15,763 nt of DNA from an uncultured Rothia sp. (GCF_937976295.1 NZ_CALJRY010000184.1:1-15763); one strand, 5' to 3'. Counted from the stretch's first letter, positions 6,672-14,331 are shown. Notes: generated by a model from the sequence alone, not told the origin. Made by a program: numbers and translations.

Positions 6672-9416
6672 TTAGCGGTCGGTTTTCTTCGCAGCGCGCT
6701 GCCTGATGCTACGCACTATACCCAGGGCACGCTCACGCAGTCCAGAGAGTGCCTGCTCCGTGGACGGGGCTGCATCCTCCACCGTGCGGTAGTGGCCCTC
6801 ACGCAAATCATCAATCAGAGTGCGCTTCTTGGTCGAGCGCTCATCGCTCGCGCTACCACCCGGATGCACCAGCTCAGCATCCGCCACCGGGCGGGCGTGC
6901 TTCTTCATCTGAGTCTGCTCAAAAGAACGTAGCACAGTGGGAATCAGAGCCGACTCCACCGTAGCGTTCAGCGCAAAGAGTGCGGCAGCCACCGAGAACT
7001 TACGGCTCGCCTTACCCTGAGCACGGCGGCGGCGCGCCACATTCGCCAGGGTCAGGGCGATAGCGCTCTGAGCCGTCACATCCGCGCCCAGGATAAGACC
7101 CGCGCGGCGGGTCTTGGCACGAATCTGCTTCGGGGTCAGGGGCTTCTTCGAGGCAGACTTCTTTGAGGCAGACCGTGCGGAGGGGGCAGCCTGCGTTGCC
7201 TGAGACGGAACATTTTCAGCGGATGCGTTCTCAGACGGTGCGACATCAGAGCCCGCGGTATCAAAGCCCGCGGCGTCAGATTGCGCATCCTCAGCGGGGT
7301 TCGCCTCGGCCTGCGATGCGGCAGACTGTTCCGCGGCAGGCTGTTCTGCTGCAGACTTGGCGGAGTGCGGTGCCAGGGCAGCCCTCAAATGGGCAAGAGC
7401 GGCCTCTTCTTCCTCCGGGGTGAAAAACCTGCGACCCGCAGGTAGGTTCGCATCGTCCCTGTCGAAATCGCGATCCTGCTCATAGGAACCCTCGAAGTCA
7501 CCAAACGGCTCAGGCTCCAGGACGTCTTCTTCCTCATCAAGAGCGTCTTCCGGGAAAGACATGTGAGTGTACTCGAAGGGGATATGACCTTCGCTAATGG
7601 CGTCCATCCACTCGGCGAGGCTCACGCGGCGACCGGTCGCCACCAGCCGGTAGCTACGATCCATGGGCGAGGTGTAGCCACCCGGGTAGGGTTCAATCTC
7701 CTCATCCTCCCCAGAGAAAGTACCTTCAGACGCATCAGCAGGCTCAGGCTCGGCAGTCTCAGTATCGGCAGGCTCAGTCTCAGCGGGTTCAGCCTCGGCG
7801 GGCTCAGCCGCATCTGCAGGCTGCGCGAAGCCCTCATCCTCATTGCCGAAAACGCGCGCCGTGCTAATCGACGCCACATCAAAACCGGTAGTCGGAACCA
7901 ACGCCAGCTCCGTGGGAACATCCAGCAGCTGCAGCACCGACTCCAACGCCAGGGTGTTGCTCGTATCGCGCAGGTACGCATTCAGGCGGCGACCGGTAAT
8001 GGAGTCAGCTTCCACACCAAACATCGCCATGACATTAGCGATGCCCTGCTCGATTTCTTCCTCATCGGAACCGAAAATCTTCGAACCCGACAGCTCCGGT
8101 GCGCTACCGGGAAGCTCCGAGAGCAAATCCTCCAGCACCCCGCCAAAACGTGCGACTTCCTCACGGCTGAGGGCACGGTTCAGGCGCTTAGGCACACGCT
8201 GCCAGGTGAACTCCTCCACGATATTCTCGTAAGGCTCGCCGAACGCCTCCAGGTACCACTCCTCATCCGAGTAGGGTTCGCGGGCGGGCTCCTCATAGAC
8301 CACCAGGTGCTGCTGGTTCGCGTTGCCCTCAGCAATCAGGGCGTTGCAGTTCAGCAGGCCCAGCAGCGCCATCAAATCCACCGAATCGGCAGAAATGAGG
8401 GTCCACTCCCCCGCCGGCGCGGCAACAACCTGCCGAGTACCGGCAGGAAGGTACGCCAAAAGAAGCCCCGTAATCATGTCAATGGGCAGGTCAACGAGCA
8501 TGGCGGCGTCGCCGTCCACCAGGAACTCCAGCTCACCCTGTCCATTGGGTAGCTCCTCCCACACGGTCGCCTCACCCTCAAGGGCGGCACCGGTCACCGG
8601 CAGCTGATCCACCAGCTGCGCCACGTAATCCTCAACGGGAGTACCCACGTGCAGGTGGCCGTCAGCGACCTCCAGCACGTTCATGTAGCCCTCATCATCC
8701 ACGGCGCACAGCACGTAGAGCTGCACCTGATGCTCACCCATCTCGTAAGCAATCAGCTCCGGGGAGGCGGCGGTCGCCTCAATGAGGGCGGCAATCAGCT
8801 CCTCATCGGTGGTGGAACGAGCCATGATGCGGCGGCGCTGAATCTTCTCCTCCAGCTCCATGGTCTGCTCGATACGCTCATTGCGCTGCTTCTCGGCGAT
8901 GCGCTCCTCATCCTGGGCGCGCAGGTACTCGGGGCTATCCGATTCGCCGATCCCGGCGGGTGCGGGGGCGTCGTCCCACATGCCGGTGAGCTTATCAACG
9001 GTCCACTCTTCGCTCTCCAGGGCGGCGGCGAGGCGGTCAACCTTCGTGCGGTCGTTCCAGGCGCGCTGCTGATTGGGATCTTCCGCTTTCACCTCTTCGT
9101 GCATGCTGCGGGCCTCACGAATGAGGTTCAGGATGGTTGCGGCAACATCGTCAACGGCGGGGTCGTCGCTCTCGCTGGAGTAGACGAGGTCGCCAGCCAG
9201 GTCGGCGGAGTGCTCCCCGTACTCGAGGGCGATACGCGCCCAGACGGGGGTGTAGCCGGGAAGGATGCTCGAATCATCGTCGAAGCCGCCCGCGAACTCG
9301 CCGGCAGGGTCCTCTACAGCGTCATCAGCGAAGGCGCGCTGAGACCACGGCGCAACCTGCTCGTTCAGCTGATCATCCGCGTTCTCTCGATCCCAACTCT
9401 GCTCGTTCTGAGCCAT
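6672..9416 (-). CDS. Large uncharacterised protein with acidic body and basic C-terminus
   Basis: 914 residues; I do not recognise a family. Seen in order: an acidic, probably disordered start (1-55); a charged helix with coiled-coil character (164-198, rich in Glu/Arg/Gln); a folded-looking region (201-365) with alternating hydrophobic strands and a hydrophobic segment at 340-362; a second folded-looking part (410-525); a Pro-Ala-Glu/Thr-Glu repeat (532-562); a short domain-like part (580-685); an Ala/Ser/Gln linker (686-750); then a strongly basic tail (751-914). The tail has two alanine-rich hydrophobic helices (773-795, 807-830) flanked by Lys/Arg clusters such as ARRRR, possibly membrane- or nucleic-acid-associating. 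No signal peptide. I chose the ATG at 9416, with GGGAAGG 6 bases upstream; a GTG 7 codons earlier overlaps that site. Followed by the NUDIX gene after 12 bp. Codon use matches neighbours. Confidence 0.85.
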   Translation of the reverse strand: MAQNEQSWDRENADDQLNEQVAPWSQRAFADDAVEDPAGEFAGGFDDDSSILPGYTPVWARIALEYGEHSADLAGDLVYSSESDDPAVDDVAATILNLIREARSMHEEVKAEDPNQQRAWNDRTKVDRLAAALESEEWTVDKLTGMWDDAPAPAGIGESDSPEYLRAQDEERIAEKQRNERIEQTMELEEKIQRRRIMARSTTDEELIAALIEATAASPELIAYEMGEHQVQLYVLCAVDDEGYMNVLEVADGHLHVGTPVEDYVAQLVDQLPVTGAALEGEATVWEELPNGQGELEFLVDGDAAMLVDLPIDMITGLLLAYLPAGTRQVVAAPAGEWTLISADSVDLMALLGLLNCNALIAEGNANQQHLVVYEEPAREPYSDEEWYLEAFGEPYENIVEEFTWQRVPKRLNRALSREEVARFGGVLEDLLSELPGSAPELSGSKIFGSDEEEIEQGIANVMAMFGVEADSITGRRLNAYLRDTSNTLALESVLQLLDVPTELALVPTTGFDVASISTARVFGNEDEGFAQPADAAEPAEAEPAETEPADTETAEPEPADASEGTFSGEDEEIEPYPGGYTSPMDRSYRLVATGRRVSLAEWMDAISEGHIPFEYTHMSFPEDALDEEEDVLEPEPFGDFEGSYEQDRDFDRDDANLPAGRRFFTPEEEEAALAHLRAALAPHSAKSAAEQPAAEQSAASQAEANPAEDAQSDAAGFDTAGSDVAPSENASAENVPSQATQAAPSARSASKKSASKKPLTPKQIRAKTRRAGLILGADVTAQSAIALTLANVARRRRAQGKASRKFSVAAALFALNATVESALIPTVLRSFEQTQMKKHARPVADAELVHPGGSASDERSTKKRTLIDDLREGHYRTVEDAAPSTEQALSGLRERALGIVRSIRQRAAKKTDR

Positions 9417-9468
9417 TGATACCTTCCCTTCACACACCCATTCACATGCCCAAACCGGGCACCATACC

Positions 9469-9507
9469 GGTACGGGTGCGCCCCGTCACCACGTGCGCAC
9501 CCGTACC
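9469..9507 (-). terminator. Perfect 13-bp hairpin between ffh and the 914-aa gene
   Basis: GGTACGGGTGCGC (9469-9481) and GCGCACCCGTACC (9495-9507) are exact reverse complements with a 13-base loop. No U-run follows on the minus strand, so it may be a Rho-dependent pause, a processing site or an attenuator rather than a clean intrinsic terminator. A small CCCC-GTGA-GGGG stem lies between it and the ffh stop. A weak promoter-like pair (GTGACG, 17 bp, TATGGT) overlaps the hairpin on the minus strand. Confidence 0.5.
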
Positions 9508-9533
9508 ACCCCTCACGGGGCTCATATTTGCTC

Positions 9534-11111
9534 TTACTGCAGGAACTTCTCGAAGCCCTTCGGCAGGTTCATGCTGGACAGATCCATCTCCTGGTTCTGA
9601 GCCTGCTGACCGAACGCAGCACCGGCGCGAGCCTGCTGCGCCTTAGCCGCTGCCGCCTCCTGCGCCGCACGCTTCTGCGGGTTGCCGGAGCGAGCCTTCT
9701 TCTTCTTATTGTTCTTCGCGTTCTTGCGAGCGCCACCCGCCGCAGCCGCCATACCGGGCATCTGCATACCACCGGGCATGCCGGGCATCTTGCCCGAAGC
9801 GAGCTTCTTCATCATCTTCTGAGCCTGAGCGAAACGCTCCATCAGCTGGTTCACCTCAGACACGGTCACACCCGCACCCTTAGCGATACGGGCACGGCGA
9901 GAACCGTTAATGATGCGCGGAGCCACACGCTCGTGCGGGGTCATGGAGCGAACAATCGCCTCCACGCGGTCAATCTCACGCTCGTCAAAAGCCTCAAGCT
10001 GCTGACGCATCTGAGCCGCACCGGGCATCATCATGAGCAGCTTCTTCATGGAACCGAGCTTACGAATCTGCTGCATCTGAGCCAGGAAGTCCTCAAACGT
10101 GAAGTCTTCCTGATCGATGAACTTCTTCGCCATGCGGTCGGCTTCAGCCTTATCCCACTGAGCTTCAGCCTGCTCAATCAGGGTCAGGATGTCACCCATA
10201 TCCAGGATGCGGCTTGCCATACGGTCCGGGTGGAACTGCTCAAAGTCAGTGACGTTCTCACCGGTGGACGCGAACATAATCGGCTTGCCGGTCACCGAAG
10301 CCACCGACAGCGCCGCACCACCGCGGGCGTCACCATCAAGCTTAGACAGGACCACACCGGTGAAGTCCACACCCTCATTGAAGGCGTTAGCGGTGTTCAC
10401 GGCGTCCTGACCGATCATCGCATCGATGACGAACAGAACTTCGTGCGGCTCAATAGCGTCACGAATGTTACGTGCCTGCTGCATGAGCTCAGCGTCAACA
10501 CCCAGACGACCCGCGGTATCGACAATCACCACGTCGTGCAGCTTAGCGCGAGCCTCAGCCACACCGTCACGTGCCACCTGCACGGGATCGCCGGTGGGTA
10601 CGTCAAACTCGCTGGTCACACCGGGGTGCGGCGCGTACACGGGCACGCCCGCGCGCTCACCAACGACCTTCAGCTGGGTCACCGCGTTGGGGCGCTGCAG
10701 GTCAGATGCAATCAGCATCGGGGTGTGGCCCTGGCCCTTCAGCCAGTGAGCCAGCTTGCCCGCCAGGGTGGTCTTACCGGCACCCTGCAGACCCGCCAGC
10801 ATGATGATGGTCGGGCCGCTCTTCGCCATGTTGATGCGGCGGGTCGAGCCGCCAAGGATGCTCACCAGCTCCTCGTTCACGATCTTGACGATCTGCTGGG
10901 AGGGATTCAGCGCCTCGGAAACTTCCGCACCGAGAGCGCGTTCCTTCACGTGAGCGGTAAATTCGCGGACCACGGGGACGGCGACGTCAGCGTCGAGCAG
11001 GGCGCGGCGGATTTCGCGGACGGTTGCATCAATGTCTGCCTCGGAGAGGCGGCCCTTGCCGCGCAGGTTCTTAAAAGTTGCCGTCAAGCGGTCGGAGAGA
11101 GAATTGAACAC
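9534..11111 (-). CDS. ffh: Ffh, signal recognition particle GTPase (SRP54)
   Basis: GTPase subunit of the SRP; binds signal sequences on ribosomes with the 4.5S RNA and docks on FtsY. 525 aa. The N domain (1-95) has an ALLDADV motif (37-43). The G domain has G1 GLQGAGKTT (107-115), DTAGR (198-202) and SKLDGDARGG (256-265). The methionine-rich M domain has GSMKKLLMMMPG (353-364) and the RNA-binding helix SRRARIAKGAG (404-414). The tail after 435 is rich in Met/Pro/Gly and Lys/Ala, longer than in E. coli but usual for actinobacteria. The start is GTG at 11111 (N-terminus FNSLSDRL as in the family), with no strong ribosome site. The 4.5S RNA gene is not in this window. Downstream lies the 914-aa gene after a hairpin. 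Confidence 0.97.
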   Translation of the reverse strand: MFNSLSDRLTATFKNLRGKGRLSEADIDATVREIRRALLDADVAVPVVREFTAHVKERALGAEVSEALNPSQQIVKIVNEELVSILGGSTRRINMAKSGPTIIMLAGLQGAGKTTLAGKLAHWLKGQGHTPMLIASDLQRPNAVTQLKVVGERAGVPVYAPHPGVTSEFDVPTGDPVQVARDGVAEARAKLHDVVIVDTAGRLGVDAELMQQARNIRDAIEPHEVLFVIDAMIGQDAVNTANAFNEGVDFTGVVLSKLDGDARGGAALSVASVTGKPIMFASTGENVTDFEQFHPDRMASRILDMGDILTLIEQAEAQWDKAEADRMAKKFIDQEDFTFEDFLAQMQQIRKLGSMKKLLMMMPGAAQMRQQLEAFDEREIDRVEAIVRSMTPHERVAPRIINGSRRARIAKGAGVTVSEVNQLMERFAQAQKMMKKLASGKMPGMPGGMQMPGMAAAAGGARKNAKNNKKKKARSGNPQKRAAQEAAAAKAQQARAGAAFGQQAQNQEMDLSSMNLPKGFEKFLQ

Positions 11112-11223
11112 GAGCCGTGATCACTTTCTTAACGTTGAGGTGGCCCCCAGCCGCGAAGGCGAACGGGGATGGTTAGTCAGTCTTTAAGGATACAGGATGC
11201 ACGCTTTCTCCCCCGCCTCCACC

Positions 11224-11232
11224 TGTGGATAA
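11224..11232 (-). promoter_or_regulatory. Consensus DnaA box upstream of ffh
   Basis: TGTGGATAA on the plus strand is the exact reverse complement of the consensus TTATCCACA. It is single, so it is not an origin; it may be chance or a DnaA titration or regulation site in the ffh/tRNA-Leu spacer. Confidence 0.4.
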
Positions 11233-11351
11233 GTGGCGCCGGTTCACCCTGAGCTCAGGATTTACGCCAACATCCCCTCCCGCATCCAGCCTCAGTCCAG
11301 CCTCAGCCTGCTCAACACATCAGATAGATTAGATTTTCTAGACAGCCTGGG

Positions 11352-11384
11352 TTAGAATTCTAAAGGTGTTACGCACGAATGCGT
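11352..11384 (+). promoter_or_regulatory. tRNA-Leu promoter -10 within a 12-bp palindrome, plus leader hairpin
   Basis: TAGAAT (11353-11358) fits a -10 box 31 bases before the tRNA and is embedded in the perfect palindrome TTAGAATTCTAA (11352-11363). The -35 is weak (TAGATT, 17 bp upstream). In the leader, ACGCA-CGAA-TGCGT (11371-11384) forms a small hairpin ahead of the mature tRNA 5' end. Confidence 0.5.
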
Positions 11385-11389
11385 GATAC

Positions 11390-11472
11390 GCCCGAGTGGC
11401 GGAATTGGCAGACGCGCCTGACTCAAAATCAGGTTCTTCGGAGTGTGGGTTCGAGTCCCACCTCGGGCACCA
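11390..11472 (+). tRNA. tRNA-Leu (anticodon CAA, reads UUG)
   Basis: Acceptor arms GCCCGAG (11390-11396) and CTCGGGC (11462-11468) pair fully. The anticodon stem CCTGA/TCAGG (11417-11421 and 11429-11433) holds a 7-base loop with anticodon CAA at 11424-11426. The variable arm is long (TTCTTCGGAGT), as in class II tRNAs. The T arm is GTGGG-TTCGAGT-CCCAC. The discriminator is A and CCA is encoded (11470-11472). All this fits leucine. A strong terminator follows at once. Confidence 0.96.
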
Positions 11473-11520
11473 ACGCAAAAGCGGCGGGAAAGTTTGAAGC
11501 TTTCCCGCCGCTTTTTGCGT
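11473..11520 (+). terminator. Intrinsic terminator of tRNA-Leu
   Basis: ACGCAAAAGCGGCGGGAAAG (11473-11492) pairs with the complementary run at 11500-11520 around the 7-base loop TTTGAAG, with a single extra T. CTTTTT sits on the 3' side. One of the strongest hairpins in the window. Confidence 0.92.
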
Positions 11521-11598
11521 ATCCGCCCTACGCCCACCCGTGCATCAGAGCCCGCCCACGCATCGGATGCGGCAACAATAGAGACAGGTCGAGACGCA

Positions 11599-11646
11599 AG
11601 AAACCGCCGCCTAGCCGTGAGAATTCACGACCGGGCGGCGGTTTCT
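11599..11646. terminator. Second GC hairpin between tRNA-Leu and pyk, possibly bidirectional
   Basis: AGAAACCGCCGCC (11599-11611) and GGCGGCGGTTTCT (11634-11646) are exact complements, and the interior CGTGA-GAA-TTCACG adds further pairing. The flanking runs (TTTCT on either strand) are short. It lies in a convergent spacer and may stop read-through from both sides. Confidence 0.6.
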
Positions 11647-11675
11647 ATGCATCGAGTGGTTTCTATACATCGGGC
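11640..11675. repeat. 18-bp imperfect tandem repeat
   Basis: GGTTTCTATGCATCGAGT (11640-11657) is followed directly by GGTTTCTATACATCGGGC (11658-11675), 15 of 18 identical. It overlaps the 3' arm of the preceding hairpin. Confidence 0.7.
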
Positions 11676-11709
11676 AGTACGTTCCGGGAACTAGCCCCGG
11701 CTACCCCTC

Positions 11710-11732
11710 AAAAAATCACTCAGAAAGAGTAA
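11710..11732 (-). terminator. Intrinsic terminator of pyk
   Basis: On the minus strand TTACTC-TTTCT-GAGTGA forms a 6-bp stem (one wobble) and is followed directly by TTTTTT. It starts 5 bases past the pyk stop codon. Confidence 0.7.
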
Positions 11733-11737
11733 GCGGC

Positions 11738-13201
11738 TTAGCGCTTGACCTCATTCTCCTCGTAAGGACGCAGGTCCTCACGCTCACCCTCGGGAGCGAA
11801 GACGCGATGTGCCTGGACCATGTTGGTGGTACCTGCACGGCCTGCGGGAGCGCCGGCAGCAACGACGACCAGGTCGCCTGCTTCTGCCAGACCATGCTTG
11901 AGCAGGTACTCATCCACGAAGGTGAACAGTGCTTCCTGATTGGTAACCATCTCAACCTGCTCAGCCTCAACACCCCACAGCATGGACAGGAAGGAGCGAA
12001 CCTTCGCACTGGTGGTGAACGCAACAATCGGGGTCTCGGGGCGCAGACGTGCCAGACGACGTGCCGAGTCACCGGTCTGGGTGAAGGTCACGATGAGCTT
12101 CGCATCCAGCTGGTCGGCGATGTTCACCGCTGCACGGGTGATCGCGCCACCGCGGGTGCGGGGCTTGCGGTCCAGCTCGGGCACGCGGTACAGACCGCCC
12201 TCTTCGGTGTCCTTGACGATTGCGGCCATTGCCTGCAGGGTCAGAATCGGGTACTTACCGACCGAGGTCTCACCGGAGAGCATCACTGCGTCTGCACCGT
12301 CGAGGATTGCGTTAGCGCAGTCAGAAACCTCTGCACGGGTGGGAACGGGGTTGTCGGTCATGGACTCGAGCACCTGGGTTGCCACGATGACGGGCTTTGC
12401 CCAGCGGCGTGCCATGTCGATAGCCTTCTTCTGAACGAGGGGAACCTCGGAGAAGGGCAGCTCAACACCGAGGTCACCACGAGCGACCATGATGCCGTCG
12501 AACTTGTCGATGATGTCCTGCAGGTTCTCAACTGCCTGGGGCTTCTCGATCTTTGCGATGACGGGCACGCGAATACCCTCTTCGTCCATGATCTTGTGGA
12601 CGGGGTCAACGTCTGCACCGGTACGAACGAAGGAGAGTGCAATAATGTCTGCACCCATCTTCAGCGCGAAGCGCAGGTCGTTTGCGTCCTTCTCGGTCAG
12701 CGCGGGCAGGGAGACTGCTGCGCCGGGCAGGTTAATACCCTTGTTGTTGGAGATAGGACCACCGACGACCACGCGGGTGCGAACGCGGGTGGGGGTCACC
12801 TCAATTGCTTCGAGGCGGATCTTACCGTCGTCGAGCAGGAGCTTGTCGCCGGGCTTGACGTCGCCGGGCAGGCCCTTGTAGGTGGTGCCACAGATTTCTG
12901 CGGTACCTTCAACGTCTTCGGAGGTGATGGTGAAGTCTGCACCGGGCTCAAGGTATTCCTTGCCGTTTGCGAAGCGCTCGAGGCGAATCTTGGGGCCCTG
13001 CAGGTCGGCGAGGATAGCAACGTCCTTACCGAGCTTTGCAGACTGTTCACGGATGGTGTCGTAGCGTGCCTGGTGCTCGGCGTGGTCACCGTGGCTCATG
13101 TTCAGACGGGCGACGTTCAGGCCAGCCTTGATTGCCTCGGAGATCTTCTCGGGGGATTCGATTGCCGGACCGATGGTTGCAACGATTTTTGCGCGCCTCA
13201 T
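11738..13201 (-). CDS. pyk: Pyruvate kinase
   Basis: Last ATP-forming step of glycolysis: phosphoenolpyruvate plus ADP to pyruvate plus ATP, as a cytosolic tetramer. 487 aa, a normal bacterial length. Seen: RRAKIVATIGPA (2-13), NVARLNMSHG (29-38), ADLQGPKIR (65-73), the B domain (about 75-160), the catalytic signature VIAKIEKPQAVENL (214-227) with K217 and E219, MVARGDLGVELP (238-249) with D243, and VMLSGETSVGKYP. The C-terminal allosteric domain is complete (TFTQTGDSARRLARLRP; AGAPAGRAGTTN). The ATG at 13201 has AAAGG about 10 bases upstream and gives the family N-terminus. Single gene with its own promoter and terminator; an inverted repeat brackets the promoter. Confidence 0.98.
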   Translation of the reverse strand: MRRAKIVATIGPAIESPEKISEAIKAGLNVARLNMSHGDHAEHQARYDTIREQSAKLGKDVAILADLQGPKIRLERFANGKEYLEPGADFTITSEDVEGTAEICGTTYKGLPGDVKPGDKLLLDDGKIRLEAIEVTPTRVRTRVVVGGPISNNKGINLPGAAVSLPALTEKDANDLRFALKMGADIIALSFVRTGADVDPVHKIMDEEGIRVPVIAKIEKPQAVENLQDIIDKFDGIMVARGDLGVELPFSEVPLVQKKAIDMARRWAKPVIVATQVLESMTDNPVPTRAEVSDCANAILDGADAVMLSGETSVGKYPILTLQAMAAIVKDTEEGGLYRVPELDRKPRTRGGAITRAAVNIADQLDAKLIVTFTQTGDSARRLARLRPETPIVAFTTSAKVRSFLSMLWGVEAEQVEMVTNQEALFTFVDEYLLKHGLAEAGDLVVVAAGAPAGRAGTTNMVQAHRVFAPEGEREDLRPYEENEVKR

Positions 13202-13281
13202 GTACCTAACCTTTGTGTGTTGTTTTGCGTGGCCCCAGGGGGTTCACGCTGATTTTCCGGGGAAGACTATCGTCAAATTCC

Positions 13282-13330
13282 CAATTATTCCCACGCGTTC
13301 TAACAGTTAACCACGTGCCGGATGCGTGGG
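13282..13330 (-). promoter_or_regulatory. Candidate pyk promoter with flanking inverted repeat
   Basis: Minus strand: -35 TTAACT (13310-13305), 17-bp spacer, -10 TAATTG (13287-13282); the start would be near 13275, giving a leader of about 74 bases. The 7-bp inverted repeat CCCACGC/GCGTGGG has one arm in the spacer (13290-13296) and one upstream of the -35 (13324-13330), a reasonable operator placement. A TTGACG hexamer further downstream has no matching -10. Confidence 0.4.
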
Positions 13331-13641
13331 ACTCTTTCTCAATTATAGGGGTTTTAAGCCCGCTTGGGTATGCCTCACCCCACCCTTTCCATCGAAGAAT
13401 TTGTGTTTCACGTCGCATTTTGAGCAGCACCTTCCAGTCGCCAGGTACACCATGGAAAGCCTGTTTTCACGCCCGCCACTCCCGCCTCCCCCGGAAAGTA
13501 AATTAGGGTACTTTTCACCCTTAGAAACCAGCCATTCAATCATTACGCAATATTTAGTCACACTCGAGAACCTTCGGGCGTGTTTCAAAAACATAGAGAC
13601 ACTCAGAGTGGGCTATGAGAAGATAGATAGGGCATCCAAAA

Positions 13642-13680
13642 GCTAGGCGATTTCACATTTTCGCGCGCCTAGCCTATATT
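13642..13680 (+). promoter_or_regulatory. Flavodoxin-gene promoter overlapped by a perfect 8-bp inverted repeat
   Basis: -35 TTCACA (13652-13657), 17-bp spacer, -10 TATATT (13675-13680): one mismatch in each box. GCTAGGCG (13642-13649) and CGCCTAGC (13666-13673) are exact complements 16 bases apart, about 24 bp centre to centre. They flank the -35 and abut the -10, as a repressor operator would. The transcript would start near 13687, about 45 bases before the ATG. Confidence 0.65.
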
Positions 13681-13731
13681 GGAACCCATAATTAGTATTT
13701 GAAATGCGAAATATATCTGGAAGGTTCACAG

Positions 13732-14304
13732 ATGACTACTCGCGTGCTGATTATCTTCGGCTCCACCTACGGCTACACCGAACAGTACGCCACCTGGCTG
13801 GCAGAAGATTTGCGTGCACTCCCGAAGGCTCCCGAAGTTGAGATTGTCCCCGCCTCCAAGGTCACCCCCGAGCAGGCAGAGGCATTCGACGCCTTCGTGA
13901 TTGCCGGCAGCGACTACGGTGGATTCCTCAACGGCGCACCGGCACTTCGCAAGAAGATTCTGCCGGTCATTGCACCCAAGAAGAACCGCACCGCGTTCTT
14001 CACCGTCTCCTTCACCGGTGAATACTCCAAGAAGCTGCTGGACAAGGCCGTCGCCAAGAGCTACACCCCCGAACTGACCGAAGGTCGCCCCGTCTACCAC
14101 CTGCGTGGCGGCATCGACTTCGACAAGATTTCGCTGGCTCACAAGACCGCGCTGAAGGGCCCGGTGCGCGCATGGCTCATGGCAAACCCGAACCCAAACA
14201 AGGGCATTCAGCAGATGCTCGAATGCTACAAGACCGGCAAGGCTGAGTACATCGATCGCGAGACTCTCAAGCCGCTGGTTGAGGACATCGCAAAGTTCCT
14301 CTAA
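13732..14304 (+). CDS. Flavodoxin-fold protein (HemG-like flavodoxin_5 type)
   Basis: 190-residue cytosolic FMN-binding protein. The phosphate-binding loop is GSTYGYTE (10-17) after the strand TRVLIIF; a second FMN loop region is FVIAGSDYGGFLNGAP (55-70). The C-terminal part (VYHLRGGIDFDKISLAHKTA) has the GGxxF/Y pattern and spacing of menaquinone-dependent protoporphyrinogen dehydrogenase HemG and relatives, so electron transfer with a quinone is possible, but activity cannot be assigned. Start: the ATG at 13732 has GGAAGG 7 bases upstream; a longer frame from 13699 would lie partly ahead of this site and add 11 unconserved residues. It stands alone, with a good promoter and likely operator upstream and a chain of hairpins downstream. 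Confidence 0.85.
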   Translation: MTTRVLIIFGSTYGYTEQYATWLAEDLRALPKAPEVEIVPASKVTPEQAEAFDAFVIAGSDYGGFLNGAPALRKKILPVIAPKKNRTAFFTVSFTGEYSKKLLDKAVAKSYTPELTEGRPVYHLRGGIDFDKISLAHKTALKGPVRAWLMANPNPNKGIQQMLECYKTGKAEYIDRETLKPLVEDIAKFL

Positions 14305-14331
14305 GTCCTTCGGGAAAAACCAACTTTCGTT

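Larger units (their letters stand above)
11112..11389. other. Divergent spacer between ffh and tRNA-Leu
   Basis: 278 bp carrying a perfect DnaA-box sequence (11224-11232), pyrimidine-rich CAGCCTCAG repeats near 11285-11310, and the tRNA promoter with its palindromic -10 region. No open frame of note. A minus-strand TATCCT near 11188-11193 could be an ffh -10, but no -35 supports it. Confidence 0.45.
13202..13731. other. Divergent control region between pyk and the flavodoxin gene
   Basis: 530 bp with no convincing gene. It holds the candidate pyk promoter at 13282-13330, a small AAAGTA/TACTTT stem near 13496-13515, and the flavodoxin promoter and inverted repeat at 13642-13680. Open frames across 13213-13646 on both strands lack ribosome sites and recognisable features. 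The middle (about 13380-13630) shows nothing I can name. Confidence 0.5.

Noticed and set aside
7563..8552. Plus-strand open frame of 329 codons
   Set aside because: Antisense to the 914-aa gene; no ribosome site or motif, and the minus-strand gene has a good start and operon context.
9528..11120. Plus-strand open frame of 530 codons
   Set aside because: Antisense to ffh.
11352..11537. Minus-strand 61-codon frame containing GGTRTHTPKNLIL
   Set aside because: It is the antisense of tRNA-Leu and its terminator, a well-known spurious protein pattern in databases.
11807..13252. Plus-strand open frame of 481 codons
   Set aside because: Antisense to pyk.
13213..13646. Overlapping open frames of 97 and 106 codons (plus) and 74-83 codons (minus) in the pyk-flavodoxin spacer
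   Set aside because: No ribosome sites, no recognisable domain, and overlap with likely promoters.
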